Counted from the first letter of the stretch, positions 35,431 to 44,643 are shown. The stretch: DNA of 64,000 bases from Haloarcula amylovorans (GCF_004681185.1 NZ_SRIF01000001.1:620001-684000), one strand, 5' to 3'. A program made the numbers and translations. The notes: generated by a model from the letters alone, not told the origin.

Positions 35431-36353
35431 GTACGTCTAGTCGAAATCCCATTCAGCGGCTACAGAACATGGAGCGCAGCCGTATCGGCCTCTACATCGT
35501 CTTGCTGTTCGGGATCGTCTTCTATCTCTTCCCGATGGAGACGGCCGTGATGACGATGTTCAAGACACAGCAGGCGTTCGCTCAGACCGTCCCGTTCGCA
35601 CCACCGACGGGCGATGGCTTCACGCTAGCCGCACTCCAGACGGCGTGGAACACGCTCCGTCCGGGCCTCGTCAACTCCATGCTGATGGCGATTCCGGCGA
35701 CCATCCTTTCGGCTCTGCTCGGTAGCCTGACTGCCTATGGGCTCACGACGCTCGACTGGCGCGGCCAGGTCGGCGTCGTCGTGCTCATCATCGCGGGTAT
35801 CTTCATTCCGTACCAGGCCGTGCTGGTGCCACTCTCGCAGTTCTGGTACCAGATCCTCCCGGACATTCTGAACGGCTTCGTCAACACCGTCTTTGGCTTC
35901 TACACCAACGGAAACTGGGTGTACCCGAGCCGAAACGGCAACGTCCAGCTCGTGCAGCTGTCGATTACACACGCTGCGTACGGACTCCCCATGTGTACGC
36001 TGCTGTTCCGGTCGTACTACAAGGGCATCTCTGACGAGATGATCGAGGCCGCTCGCCTCGACGGCGCGACGGCGTTCAGCATCTACAAGAACATCATCCT
36101 GCCGCTGTCGCTCCCGATGTTCGCAGTGACGCTCATCTACCAGTTCACGCAGGTGTACAACGACCTGCTGTTCGCACTCGTGTTGGTCAATGAACCCTCG
36201 GCACAAGTTGCGACCCAGCGACTCACCGCCCTGACAGGCGGTGTTGTCCAGTCGTTCAACACCACGATGGCCGGAGCGATCGTCGCTGCGCTGCCGACGT
36301 TGCTCGTGTACGTCTTCTTCGGTGAACAGTTCGCAAAGGGTGTCGCTGAATAG
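35427..36353 (+). CDS. Carbohydrate ABC transporter permease, MalG type
   Basis: A 308-residue permease with six transmembrane helices, starting with IGLYIVLLFGIVFYLFPMET. The EAA loop is SDEMIEAARLDGATAFSIY. An extended extracytoplasmic loop after helix 3 (WYQILPDILNGFVNTVFGFY and the following Asn/Gly-rich part) is longer than in bacterial MalG. It is co-translated with the MalF-type gene and followed after 12 bases by the ATPase, completing the membrane core of one importer. Confidence 0.93.
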   Translation: MSTSSRNPIQRLQNMERSRIGLYIVLLFGIVFYLFPMETAVMTMFKTQQAFAQTVPFAPPTGDGFTLAALQTAWNTLRPGLVNSMLMAIPATILSALLGSLTAYGLTTLDWRGQVGVVVLIIAGIFIPYQAVLVPLSQFWYQILPDILNGFVNTVFGFYTNGNWVYPSRNGNVQLVQLSITHAAYGLPMCTLLFRSYYKGISDEMIEAARLDGATAFSIYKNIILPLSLPMFAVTLIYQFTQVYNDLLFALVLVNEPSAQVATQRLTALTGGVVQSFNTTMAGAIVAALPTLLVYVFFGEQFAKGVAE

Positions 36354-36365
36354 GAGGTTCACAGA

Positions 36366-37508
36366 ATGGCAAATCTAACACTCGACGACGTAACGAAGAT
36401 ATTCCACGACGACGACGAGGGCGAAATCGTCGCCGTAGACAAAGTGTCGGTCGACATCCAGGACGGCGAGTTCCTCTGTGTCGTCGGTCCCTCCGGATGC
36501 GGGAAATCCACGACACTCCGGATGATCGCTGGTCTCGAAGAGATCACGTCCGGGGAGATTCGACTCGGCAACGAGATTATCAACGACCAGCCGCCCGCCC
36601 AGCGAAATGTGGCGATGGTGTTCCAGTCCTACGCGCTGTACCCCCACATGAGCGTTCGTGAGAACATGGCGTTCGGGCTGGAACAGTCGACGAAGCTCTC
36701 GGACGACGAAATCGGCGAACGCGTGAGCGACGCGACGCAACTGCTCGGTATCCACGACCTCATCGACCGGAAACCGGGCGAACTTTCCGGTGGGCAACAA
36801 CAGCGCGTCGCGCTGGGTCGCGCCATCGTCCGGGACCCGGAAGTGTTCCTGATGGACGAGCCCCTCGCCAACTTAGACGCGAAGCTCCGCTCGGAGATGC
36901 GGACGGAACTCCAGCATCTGCAAGATGACTTAGACGTGACGACCGTCTACGTCACCCACGACCAGACGGAGGCGATGACGATGTCCGACCGCATCGCCAT
37001 CCTCAACGATGGTCGACTCCAGCAGGCCGCGACGCCGCTCGAATGCTATCACGAACCTAACAACCTGTTCGTCGCGGGCTTCATCGGCGAGCCGTCGATG
37101 AACTTCTTCGAGGCCGATCGGCAGCGCTCGACGCTGGTCACCGACCACTTCGACTACGAACTCTCGGAGCGGGCCGCGGACGAATTGGGCGACCACACCG
37201 ATGTCACGCTCGGGATCCGTCCGGAGGACATCGAAGTGATCGAGACGGCGTCTGGCCGTCACGAGTACGACGCGGTCGTCGACGTGGTCGAACCGCGCGG
37301 AAACGAGAACACGGTCCACCTCACGTTCGACGGGAACGAGGAGTCACACTTCATCGCGACCGTCGAGGGAATGCGCGAGATCGAGGGCGGCGACCACGTC
37401 ACGGTTCGGTTCCCCGAGGAAGCCATTCACGTCTTCGATTCGCGTTCCGGTGAAGCGGTTCGGAACCGAAACCTCGACTCCGTCGAGAAAGTCGAATCGG
37501 TCGTCTAA
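36366..37508 (+). CDS. Sugar ABC transporter ATPase (MalK/UgpC type)
   Basis: A 380-residue ATPase. Walker A is GPSGCGKST, the signature LSGGQQQR, Walker B VFLMDEPLANLDAK and the H-loop VYVTHDQTEAMTMSD. The C-terminal part (about 245-380) is a TOBE/MalK-type regulatory domain that includes LGIRPEDIEVIE. Such ATPases often serve several sugar importers. It is the last gene of the operon, and no solute-binding protein gene lies next to it. Confidence 0.95.
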   Translation: MANLTLDDVTKIFHDDDEGEIVAVDKVSVDIQDGEFLCVVGPSGCGKSTTLRMIAGLEEITSGEIRLGNEIINDQPPAQRNVAMVFQSYALYPHMSVRENMAFGLEQSTKLSDDEIGERVSDATQLLGIHDLIDRKPGELSGGQQQRVALGRAIVRDPEVFLMDEPLANLDAKLRSEMRTELQHLQDDLDVTTVYVTHDQTEAMTMSDRIAILNDGRLQQAATPLECYHEPNNLFVAGFIGEPSMNFFEADRQRSTLVTDHFDYELSERAADELGDHTDVTLGIRPEDIEVIETASGRHEYDAVVDVVEPRGNENTVHLTFDGNEESHFIATVEGMREIEGGDHVTVRFPEEAIHVFDSRSGEAVRNRNLDSVEKVESVV

Positions 37509-37530
37509 CGTCCAGGTCGCCGTTTCGCGA

Positions 37531-38511
37531 TCACGTCCAGCGGTCTAACCCTGTCTGGACGACGGACTCTTCGATGCGCTCGAACCCGCGAGTGACTTCA
37601 TCGGGGTCGACTTCCCACTCCGCGGTGACGAACTGACGCGCGGCCGCCACGTCCGGTTCGATGTCGGTCCTGACCACGTAGTCGTCGGTGACTGCGGGGT
37701 CGAGAAACAGGTTTCTGATGCGGTCGGCGTGGTCGATGTGTTCGCCGCGCGCCTCCAGAACGGCGTAGAGGTCGCCGTGTTCGTGTAGCTCTTTGACGGC
37801 AGTCTTGGGGCCGATACCGGCGATTCCCTCGTTGAAGTCGGTGCCCATGAGGATGGCAGCGTCGACGAGTTGCTCCCACGTGAGGTCGTGTTCGTCGAGC
37901 GTCGCCTCGAAGTCCATCAGTTCGGGGTCGCCACTGGAGGTGAGTTGCCGGAGCGTATAGGGCGCGCCGAACAGCAAGGCGTCGTAGTCTTCAGTGCCGA
38001 CGTAATCTACGTCACCCTGTCGCGCCATGTACGAGGCCTGTCCCTCGCCCTCGGCCGGCGCGTCGACGATGGGGATGTCGAGCAATTCCAGGAGGTCTCG
38101 TGTCGTCTCGACGATGGTCTCGGTGAGTCGCTGAGTGCGCGAGTCGAGTTTGGAGACGCGGACGCTGTCGCCGCTCTCGCGGGCTTCTTCGAGTTCCGCC
38201 TCGTACCGTTCACGCTGCTGTCGGCGTTTCTCGACCTCGTCGTCTTTGAGGTCGGTGACTGCGCCGTCGAAGACGAACACCGGCGTTAGGCCGTGTTCGA
38301 AGAACTTCGGGAGCCCCTGGACGACGCCGATGAGGTTCGCTACCTCCGTCCCGTCGCTCGTCGTGTACTTCCCGTCGCTCGTGAACTTGACTGTCGTCGT
38401 CAGATAGCGATAGAGCCAGTTGTGCGCGTCCACGGCGACGATACTCCCGTCCAAATCGTCGAAAGAGATGTCTTCGATGGCCGCGAGCGAGCGGAGGTCT
38501 GCGTTTCCCAT
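37531..38511 (-). CDS. fen: Flap endonuclease 1
   Basis: A 326-residue FEN-1 that removes 5' flaps during Okazaki fragment maturation and repair. Metal-binding acidic residues are visible in [34 protein letters not shown] and [13 protein letters not shown]. The H3TH motif is [24 protein letters not shown]. The C-terminus QTGLDRWT is a degenerate PCNA-interacting PIP box (Q--L--W). The start is at [12 protein letters not shown], the conserved MG N-terminus of the family. It is divergent from the zinc-ribbon membrane protein gene. Confidence 0.96.
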   Translation of the reverse strand: MGNADLRSLAAIEDISFDDLDGSIVAVDAHNWLYRYLTTTVKFTSDGKYTTSDGTEVANLIGVVQGLPKFFEHGLTPVFVFDGAVTDLKDDEVEKRRQQRERYEAELEEARESGDSVRVSKLDSRTQRLTETIVETTRDLLELLDIPIVDAPAEGEGQASYMARQGDVDYVGTEDYDALLFGAPYTLRQLTSSGDPELMDFEATLDEHDLTWEQLVDAAILMGTDFNEGIAGIGPKTAVKELHEHGDLYAVLEARGEHIDHADRIRNLFLDPAVTDDYVVRTDIEPDVAAARQFVTAEWEVDPDEVTRGFERIEESVVQTGLDRWT

Positions 38512-38590
38512 TGGCCCTCGTTGGAGGGACAGCGGTTTGAATCTCCCGGGACGGGGAAGATTCAACAGGACGCCGCTGAATTATCTGTCA

Positions 38591-39406
38591 ATGAGCGAAG
38601 TCGACCGCCTCAAGCGACCGGAGTACACCGGCGAGAACCGGTGTCTCCCGTGTACGGTCGTCAACAGCGTCATCGCCGTCGGTCTCGCGCTATTCGCCGC
38701 CGTCCTCGGATTTCGTGGCGGCGATTCGACGGTCGCGGTCCTCGCCGCGGCCGCCGTCCTGTTGCCCGCCGCCGCTGCCATCTATCTCCGAGGATACCTG
38801 GTGCCGGGGACGCCGACGCTGACGAAGCGATACATGCCCGCGAGCGTGCTGGCGCTGTTCGGGAAGGGACCGTCAGCAGCGACGTCGGAAACCGCGACGC
38901 CGCCACCCGAGGAGAACGTCGACGTCGAACAGTTGTTGCTCGATATCGGCGCGCTCGAACCGTGTGGCGACGACCTCTGTCTGACCGAGTGGTACAGCGA
39001 GGCGTGGCGAGACGCCCTCGGCGAGGCCGACCCGGACCGGACGGCACTACTCGAGCAGTTGGATCTCGACGACACGGACGTCGAGTTCGAGGACCACGGT
39101 GAGGCGTTTCGGGCGCGAGTCGACGAGGGGTACGTCGGGACGTGGGAGTCGCGTGCGGCGTTCGAGGCCGACATCGCTGCCGCACGGGTGCTCGAAGACA
39201 GCTACGACGAGTGGGAGCGGCTGTCGGTTCGCCAGCGTGGGCAAGTGCTGAACGGCCTGCGGCTGTTCCTCGACACCTGTCCGACGTGTGGCGGCACCCC
39301 GACGTTCGGGACGGAGACGGTCCAGTCCTGTTGTAGCGAGTACGACGTGGCCGCGGTCGCCTGCGGGAACTGCGACGCGCGCCTCTTCGAGTCCGAACCG
39401 GTCTAA
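38591..39406 (+). CDS. Membrane-anchored protein with C-terminal zinc ribbon
   Basis: A 271-residue protein. A CxxC pair (CLPC, residues 18-21) and two close transmembrane helices (around 23-40 and 46-65) lie at the N-terminus. An acidic cytoplasmic region follows. The C-terminal 50 residues hold FLDTCPTCGGTPTFG and CGNCDARLFE, two CxxC knuckles forming a zinc ribbon, plus CC in VQSCCSEYD. I recognise it only as a conserved haloarchaeal type. It converges with the acetyltransferase gene, with a 4-base overlap of ends. Confidence 0.82.
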   Translation: MSEVDRLKRPEYTGENRCLPCTVVNSVIAVGLALFAAVLGFRGGDSTVAVLAAAAVLLPAAAAIYLRGYLVPGTPTLTKRYMPASVLALFGKGPSAATSETATPPPEENVDVEQLLLDIGALEPCGDDLCLTEWYSEAWRDALGEADPDRTALLEQLDLDDTDVEFEDHGEAFRARVDEGYVGTWESRAAFEADIAAARVLEDSYDEWERLSVRQRGQVLNGLRLFLDTCPTCGGTPTFGTETVQSCCSEYDVAAVACGNCDARLFESEPV

Positions 39407-39927
39407 GCCGGGGAGGGGAGAACTGCCGGTGGTCCAGTCTCACGTTTGTCGTCCAGAAACGAGACCTCGTCCGGCGAGAGGTCGCGCTCACGGAACACGT
39501 CAAGGCCTGCTTGGTACCGGGACCGACTCCGATCACCGGGCCACGCGAGGGTGAGTTCCGCGAGGCCGCTCTCCTCGCCCGTGAAACACAGCCCCGCGCG
39601 GTAGGCCGCCTGATAGGAGAACGGATTGTTGACGCCGATGGTCACTCGTTCGTAGCCCCGTTCTCTCGCTCGCTCTCGGACGAAGCGCAGGAGCCGAGCG
39701 CCCAATCGCTGGCCCTGTCTGTCTTCGCGGACGGTGACGTAGCGGATGCACAGCGTCTCGGCGTCGGTTCGGTCGGCGTCGAACGCGGCAGCGGCGACCA
39801 CGCCGTCGTCGCCGACGACGGCCTTGCCGGTCGAGGTCATGACGAACTTCCCTGCGTAGGCAAATTGTCTGTAGTCGAGGCGCAGGCGATGGCCATCCTC
39901 GGGCCACCCCAGTAGCGCGAACTCCAT
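39403..39927 (-). CDS. GNAT-family N-acetyltransferase
   Basis: A 174-residue GNAT protein. The acetyl-CoA motif A is IRYVTVREDRQGQRLGARLLRFV, with the Q/RxxGxG/A pyrophosphate loop QGQRLG. Motif B is YERVTIGVNNPFSYQAAYRAG. The N-terminal half has strands without a clear acceptor motif, so the acetylated substrate is unknown. Length and motif order are complete. Confidence 0.88.
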   Translation of the reverse strand: MEFALLGWPEDGHRLRLDYRQFAYAGKFVMTSTGKAVVGDDGVVAAAAFDADRTDAETLCIRYVTVREDRQGQRLGARLLRFVRERARERGYERVTIGVNNPFSYQAAYRAGLCFTGEESGLAELTLAWPGDRSRSRYQAGLDVFRERDLSPDEVSFLDDKRETGPPAVLPSPA

Positions 39928-40003
39928 ACGCGGGGTTCGGTGCCCGGAAAGTTGTACACTGTGACGGGCGAGGGATTTAGGGCTCGCCCGATAACCGACG
40001 AGT

Positions 40004-40606
40004 ATGCACGGCGATGTCGGTCGGTTCGACCGCTTCGCGTGGGCCTACGACCGCGTGATGCCGCCAGCGCGAGCGAGCAAGTTGCGTCGAGGGCTCACGA
40101 CGGCAGACCGCGACATCCACCGAGTACTCGATGTCGGTGGCGGTTCCGGACGGGCAGTCCGGGCACTCGACCTCCCACGACGAGTCGTCGTGGACGCCGC
40201 ACCGGGCATGCTCCGGCAGGCGCGGCGACACGGACTCGATGCTGTTGTCGGCGATGCGGGCCGACTCCCCATCGCGACGGCGAGTGTGGACGCCGTGTTG
40301 ATCGTCGACGCGTTGCATCATATGGGTGCAGTCGAAGACGTGCTGACCGAAGCCCGTCGCGTTCTGCGTCCGGGTGGCGTCCTCGTCGTCAGAGAGTTCG
40401 ATCCGCGGACGCTCCGCGGACGAGCAGTGGTGGCCGCAGAACACCTCGTGGGCTTCGAGTCTACCTTCTTCCGGCCGGACGAACTGGCGACGCGAATGGC
40501 GACGGCGGAGTTCGCCCCACACGTGGTCGAACGGGGCTTTGGCTACACGGTAGCTGGCGTCGCGAACGGGACAGGGAAGTACGGGGAGTCCGAACGCGAC
40601 GTATGA
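40004..40606 (+). CDS. Class I SAM-dependent methyltransferase (UbiE-like)
   Basis: A 200-residue methyltransferase. The N-terminal helix FDRFAWAYDRVMPPAR is typical of UbiE/MenG-like enzymes. Motif I is VLDVGGGSGRAVRAL, the acidic post-I residue is in VVVDAAPGML, and IVDALHHMGAVEDVLTEARRVLRPGGVLVV matches motifs II/III. Its substrate could be a quinone precursor or another small molecule. It overlaps the next gene, a small membrane protein, by 4 bases. Confidence 0.88.
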   Translation: MHGDVGRFDRFAWAYDRVMPPARASKLRRGLTTADRDIHRVLDVGGGSGRAVRALDLPRRVVVDAAPGMLRQARRHGLDAVVGDAGRLPIATASVDAVLIVDALHHMGAVEDVLTEARRVLRPGGVLVVREFDPRTLRGRAVVAAEHLVGFESTFFRPDELATRMATAEFAPHVVERGFGYTVAGVANGTGKYGESERDV

Positions 40607-41019
40607 GCGTCTCGACGGTCGGATGGCGACGCATCGAACCGTCCGCGCGGACGGCGGTACTGGCGGCCGGTGACCTCGCGGCGATCCTCCTCTTCGTCGC
40701 GATCGGCGAGTACCAACACGGCTACAATCCACTCGTCGACGTGGGGCGTGTCGCCGGCACGTTCGCGCCGTTCCTCGTCGGGTGGGTGCTGATGGCCGGG
40801 GCGGCAGGACTCTACGCGACCGACGCGACGGCTGACCTTCGGCGAACGCTCGGCATCACCGTCGTCAGCTGGATACTGGCTGTCGTCGTCGCGATGGCGC
40901 TACGCGCGACTGCAGTGTTTCAGGGTGACGCGGCACTGACCTTCGCCTTCGTCTCGATACTATTCGGCGGGGCATTCCTCTGTCTCTGGCGAGCGATCGC
41001 GACGCTCGCGTTCTCTTGA
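40603..41019 (+). CDS. DUF3054-type membrane protein
   Basis: A 138-residue protein with four transmembrane helices: AVLAAGDLAAILLFVAIGEY, FAPFLVGWVLMAGAAGLY, ITVVSWILAVVVAMALRA and LTFAFVSILFGGAFLCLWRA. The order, with a DxGRxxGTFAPF-like patch (VGRVAGTFAPF), matches DUF3054. The family is found in actinobacteria and haloarchaea with no established function. It is translationally coupled to the methyltransferase. Confidence 0.85.
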   Translation: MSVSTVGWRRIEPSARTAVLAAGDLAAILLFVAIGEYQHGYNPLVDVGRVAGTFAPFLVGWVLMAGAAGLYATDATADLRRTLGITVVSWILAVVVAMALRATAVFQGDAALTFAFVSILFGGAFLCLWRAIATLAFS

Positions 41020-41103
41020 TTTCAAAAATGAAAATGGGTCTGAGAGATGTCGTGTCCGTCTGCCGTCGTCGTGTCCGTTACTGAAGCGAGTAACGTGCCA
41101 CGG

Positions 41104-41271
41104 TCAGCGGAGTTCGTCTACGTGTAGCGACACTGTCGACTGGATCCACGCTTGGTGGTTCTCCCGATCGTAGATGACGAACTCTTCGTCACCGATGTTC
41201 AGCTCGGCGTAGCGTCGTGCCGATTCGTCCATCGCGGCGTCGTTCGTGTCGTCCGTGGCGTTCGTACTCAT
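41104..41271 (-). CDS. Small conserved haloarchaeal protein (55 aa, DUF7331-like)
   Basis: Reading the minus strand from the ATG at 41269-41271 to the TGA at 41104-41106 gives 55 residues. A variable acidic N-terminus is followed by ARRYAELNIGDEEFVIYDRE and NHQAWIQSTVSL. The YAELNIGDEE...IYDRENHQAWIQS core is a pattern I recall from many haloarchaeal genomes (DUF7331). No function is known. A strong TATA-like tatataataa lies on the opposite reading at 41333-41342, about 60 bases upstream of this start. Confidence 0.75.
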   Translation of the reverse strand: MSTNATDDTNDAAMDESARRYAELNIGDEEFVIYDRENHQAWIQSTVSLHVDELR

Positions 41272-41691
41272 TGGTCTCGAGGGCAGTCAGCGGGTTCGCT
41301 TCTTTGTCCCTCTATCGAGGACTATCCTGGCGTATATAATAAGCGCTCGGACCCAATTATCACCCGAGAAAACAACCGAGGATCGAGCAGTAGTATCCGA
41401 ATCTATGGTTCTCAGAAGTTGAAACAGACCTTTGGATCGCAGCTTCGTTCAGACGCCGATCGCGATGGATGGCCTACTCGCTATCGGGCCTGACGGAGTT
41501 GACAGAACTCGGTTACGTTTGCTCGGGGTCCGCAACGCTGCTGGATAGCCCCTACACGCCGCTCAGAGAATAACCGGTATCGGTCCGCTACTGCACGATT
41601 CTCGAACCATACCTTTCTATAAGTTATGGGGATTATCCACAACACCGTCGTATAGAATATCGAGTGCCTACATGAAATACTATCCAGTGTT
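41272..41691. other. Intergenic region, possibly with decayed coding DNA
   Basis: About 420 bases of mixed composition. The centre (41440-41570) is GC-rich with short open frames (for instance a 34-residue frame from 41469, MAYSLSGLTELTELG) that do not resemble complete proteins and may be remnants. The flanks are AT-rich, including gtatataataagc near 41331 and tataagttatgg near 41618. No RNA gene was recognised. Confidence 0.4.
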
Positions 41692-41699
41692 TACGGGAA

Positions 41700-41708
41700 A
41701 CACTTATG
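41700..41708 (+). promoter_or_regulatory. TATA-like element of the 77-aa membrane protein gene
   Basis: The word acacttatg at 41700-41708 lies about 35 bases before the ATG at 41739, and it recurs exactly at 41733-41741, overlapping that start codon. The upstream copy is the likely TATA region. Confidence 0.4.
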
Positions 41709-41738
41709 TACCCATGGGACAAAGTATAGTTTACACTT

Positions 41739-41972
41739 ATGACGGGTTACTACGACATTGTCCTCGGTCTTATCCCGCTCGCAATGGCTGGAATCACCGG
41801 TGTTCTCTCGATTGCCGGGTTCGCGCTGACGACCGCCATTCCGATGGCCTCTGTCGTCGCGGTGGGTCTTATCGGCCACGCGATGTTCGTCCGCGCACCC
41901 GTGGACCCGGTCCCGGAGCCGGCCGCGCAGGCGGACGCGATGCAGTCCGACTCGCTCCAGAGCGCCGACTAA
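41739..41972 (+). CDS. Small two-helix membrane protein
   Basis: A 77-residue protein. Residues 5-30 (YDIVLGLIPLAMAGITGVLSI) and 30-50 (FALTTAIPMASVVAVGLIGH) form two transmembrane helices. The C-terminal 25 residues are hydrophilic with several Pro, Gln and Ser. Codon usage is haloarchaeal and a promoter-like element precedes it, which supports it as real. I recognise similar small proteins in haloarchaea but no function. Confidence 0.65.
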   Translation: MTGYYDIVLGLIPLAMAGITGVLSIAGFALTTAIPMASVVAVGLIGHAMFVRAPVDPVPEPAAQADAMQSDSLQSAD

Positions 41973-42050
41973 CTGGGTCACGTCGTAGTCTCGACTGCTG
42001 CTGATTTTGCTGTCCCGTACGTTAACAAGCGGTCGCTCGAAACGGGGCGT

Positions 42051-43058
42051 ATGCCCACCGACGCGACTGCGCTGTTCCTCACGAGCGACGAGATCGCCGA
42101 GATCGCCGACCCCGCCGACTACGTGGACCCCGTCCGCGAGGGGTACCGGGAGCGAGGCGAGGGTGCGCCGGCAGAACCTCGAACGACGCTGTTCAACGAC
42201 GACCCCGCCGGGATGCTCACCGGGTACCTCGCCATCTTGCCCGAGACGGGTGCGATGGGCGGATACACCTACGCCGCGGGGTTCGGCGGCCACGACGCTC
42301 ACTTCTCGTTGCCCATCTTCGATGTGGAGTCGGGCGACCCGCTGGCACTCTTAGACGGTGCGAGTATGAATCCGCTGAAGACCGGGGCTGCGGGTGCGGT
42401 CGGCGTCGACGCGCTCGCGCGACGGGACGCAACGGACCTCGCGGTCATCGGGAGTGGAACGCAGGCTCGCGGACAGGTGCGAGCGGCCGCGACGGTCAGA
42501 GACTTCGACCGTATCGAGGTGTACTCGCCGACACAGGATCATCGCCAGTCGTTCGCGGCAGAGATGAACGAGAACCTGGACGCGACCGTCGCCGCCGTCG
42601 CCTCGTCGGCGGCGGCCGTCGAGGGCGCGGACGTGGTCATCACGGCGACGAACGCTAGCGACCCGGTGTTCGACGGCGACGTGCTCGAACCGGGCGCACA
42701 CGTCACGGCGATGGGGCAGTATCACCCGGAGAAACGCGAACTGGATACGACGACCATCGAACGAGCGACGTACGTGCCGGACCTGCGCGCTCGCGTCACG
42801 CAGGACGCCGGGTCGTTTATCCACGCGATGGAGGAGGGTGTCGTCGACGAAGACGACGTCCACGCCGAACTCGGCGAGGTCGTCGCCGGTGGGGAGTCGG
42901 GTCGAACCTCATCCGAAGAAATCACCGTCTTCGACTCGGGCGGAACGGCGATCGAGACCGTCGCGGCCGGGAAGCTGCTGTACGACCGCGCCCGCGAGGC
43001 GGGGGTCGGCGAGGAGATCGAATTCTCGCCCGCCAGCGGGGCGATGGACGGCCGTTAG
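42051..43058 (+). CDS. Ornithine cyclodeaminase / mu-crystallin family enzyme
   Basis: A 335-residue NAD-dependent enzyme. The cofactor motif is AVIGSGTQARGQVRAA (GxGxQA), typical of the OCD/mu-crystallin family. Substrate-side segments are GGYTYAAGFGG near residue 66 and GASMNPLKTGAAGAVG near 105, the latter equivalent to the RTGA loop but altered to KTGA. Members act as ornithine cyclodeaminase, alanine dehydrogenase or imino-acid reductase, and the sequence does not decide between them. The gene converges with the presenilin-like protease, ends overlapping by 4 bases. Confidence 0.9.
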   Translation: MPTDATALFLTSDEIAEIADPADYVDPVREGYRERGEGAPAEPRTTLFNDDPAGMLTGYLAILPETGAMGGYTYAAGFGGHDAHFSLPIFDVESGDPLALLDGASMNPLKTGAAGAVGVDALARRDATDLAVIGSGTQARGQVRAAATVRDFDRIEVYSPTQDHRQSFAAEMNENLDATVAAVASSAAAVEGADVVITATNASDPVFDGDVLEPGAHVTAMGQYHPEKRELDTTTIERATYVPDLRARVTQDAGSFIHAMEEGVVDEDDVHAELGEVVAGGESGRTSSEEITVFDSGGTAIETVAAGKLLYDRAREAGVGEEIEFSPASGAMDGR

Positions 43059-44083
43059 ACGTACGGACCGAGACCGAGCGCGTCGACGAGGGAGATCCCA
43101 GCCGCGAGCGCACCGAGGACGTAGCCGGCAATCGTCCCGCCGTTGAGGAGTGGCAGTCCGGCGTGTGCGCGGCCTTTGAGGACCATCCAGAGGAGGATCG
43201 CGAGGCCAACGAAGGTTCCGATCATCGCCGAAAGCGCCGGGAGCGACACCCCGAGGACGGTCGTGACGCCCTCGGGCGCGAAGAAGGCGGCGCTGGCGAC
43301 CAGGACCGTCGGGATGACGGCGTCGCCGAGCCCGATGAACAACGCGTCCCGTTCGAGCGCACCGTCGTCAGACTCGTCGATTCTTTCGTCTCCGTCGGTC
43401 GCGCCAGTTGGATGTTCCGCGTCACCGCCGTCCGCTGCGGCGTCCGCATCACGTTCGCCGGTCGGATCCGGCGTTTCCGCATCGAGGAAGGAGTACGACG
43501 TCGAGAGCGGAATCACGAGGACGACGGGGACTTTCAGGTCCATCACGCCCGAGGCCAACGTCAACATGTGCTCGGTGCCGTAGACGCTGATGGCGTCGTA
43601 GACGGCCAACACCGTGAGCAAGACGAGCGACGGCAAGATGCCGAAACTGATGCCGAACAGCCCCGCGCCGGCCGCGCCCATCACCGCGCCGGCGGTGTCG
43701 ATGACGTACCACTCGGGGTGGACCAGCAGGGCGATGCCGAGGACTGCCGCGAGACCGACCGCGAGGACGTTGATGCCCCCGTACGTGACGACCGGTGGAA
43801 TGATGACACGGAACACGTACAGCGAGAGCCACGCGCCCGAGAAGACGACGAGGCCCCGTATCAGCTGGTCTGCGTCGTAGCGAAACGCCAGCAACATCAC
43901 GCCCGTCGCGACGAGGATGCCCAATATGTAGAAGATGCTGTTGGCCGGATCCGACGGGTCCTCGACGGCCTGATACCCCGCGCTCTGGAACGGCTCGACC
44001 AGCGCGAGCGCGCCGAGTTGCACGAACAGGAAGATACCCGCGATGAGCCCACACCCCGCGACAGCACGCCAACGCCTATCCAT
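43055..44083 (-). CDS. Presenilin-like A22-family intramembrane protease
   Basis: A 342-residue protein with nine hydrophobic segments. The two catalytic aspartates are in VLAVYDAISVYGTEHM (YD motif, around residue 163) and FIGLGDAVIPT (GxGD motif, around 250). The third conserved element, normally PAL, appears as GLPLLNGG near 315. Between the catalytic motifs lies a long acidic hydrophilic loop (about 200-240, rich in Asp). This matches archaeal presenilin homologues (formerly DUF1119). It should cleave transmembrane helices; the targets are unknown. Confidence 0.92.
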   Translation of the reverse strand: MDRRWRAVAGCGLIAGIFLFVQLGALALVEPFQSAGYQAVEDPSDPANSIFYILGILVATGVMLLAFRYDADQLIRGLVVFSGAWLSLYVFRVIIPPVVTYGGINVLAVGLAAVLGIALLVHPEWYVIDTAGAVMGAAGAGLFGISFGILPSLVLLTVLAVYDAISVYGTEHMLTLASGVMDLKVPVVLVIPLSTSYSFLDAETPDPTGERDADAAADGGDAEHPTGATDGDERIDESDDGALERDALFIGLGDAVIPTVLVASAAFFAPEGVTTVLGVSLPALSAMIGTFVGLAILLWMVLKGRAHAGLPLLNGGTIAGYVLGALAAGISLVDALGLGPYV

Positions 44084-44140
44084 GTCACAACGTGTGCGAG
44101 GCCGTGATTTGAGGGTTACGGACGCGCGGACGAATAGCCG

Positions 44141-44368
44141 TTACCGCGCGTACAGCGTGGTGCCCAGTAGTCCGGGGAGATGCACGTCGTCAGACGGCGA
44201 GACGGCCATATACGGTCGGTCGACTGGGCCGAAGACGTCGACGACCGATCCGACCGTCGTCAGTTCCTCGTCTACGGTCGCCGTTCCCACGTCCGCATAC
44301 CCTTCGTCGGGCGAGCGGACCACCGCGAGACCTTGGGCGACTCTGACGACGGAGCCGACGCGCTTCAT
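44141..44368 (-). CDS. gar1: H/ACA RNP protein Gar1
   Basis: A 75-residue Gar1/Naf1-type protein, a component of the H/ACA RNP that guides pseudouridylation with Cbf5, Nop10 and L7Ae. It is a six-strand barrel with [34 protein letters not shown] and the closing segment [13 protein letters not shown]. Its start overlaps the SRP19 stop by 4 bases, an arrangement common in haloarchaea. Confidence 0.9.
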   Translation of the reverse strand: MKRVGSVVRVAQGLAVVRSPDEGYADVGTATVDEELTTVGSVVDVFGPVDRPYMAVSPSDDVHLPGLLGTTLYAR

Positions 44369-44643
44369 TCGCGCAGCGCCTGCAAGTAGGCGGCGACGGC
44401 ACCGAGGAGGTCGGTCTTCGTGGCGTCGTCGGCGTTCTTCACCAGCACGCGCCCGCGGGCCTCGTACTCTCGCGGATACGTCTTGTCCCGCTCGATGACG
44501 GCGTCGTAGCCGATCTGCTGGACGGCCTTGGCGATCTCGTCCACAGTCGGGTCCGGGATAGCGATGTCGCGGGGGACCCGTCGGCCTTCGCTGCGCGAGC
44601 GCTCCGCGTCGAAGGCCGCCGGCCAGATTACGTTCTCGACCAT
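44365..44643 (-). CDS. srp19: Signal recognition particle 19 kDa protein
   Basis: A 92-residue SRP19, which binds the 7S RNA helices and prepares the binding of SRP54. Characteristic pieces are [48 protein letters not shown] and the end [14 protein letters not shown]. The 7S RNA gene itself is not in the window. It is the first gene of a two-gene operon with gar1. Confidence 0.95.
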   Translation of the reverse strand: MVENVIWPAAFDAERSRSEGRRVPRDIAIPDPTVDEIAKAVQQIGYDAVIERDKTYPREYEARGRVLVKNADDATKTDLLGAVAAYLQALRE

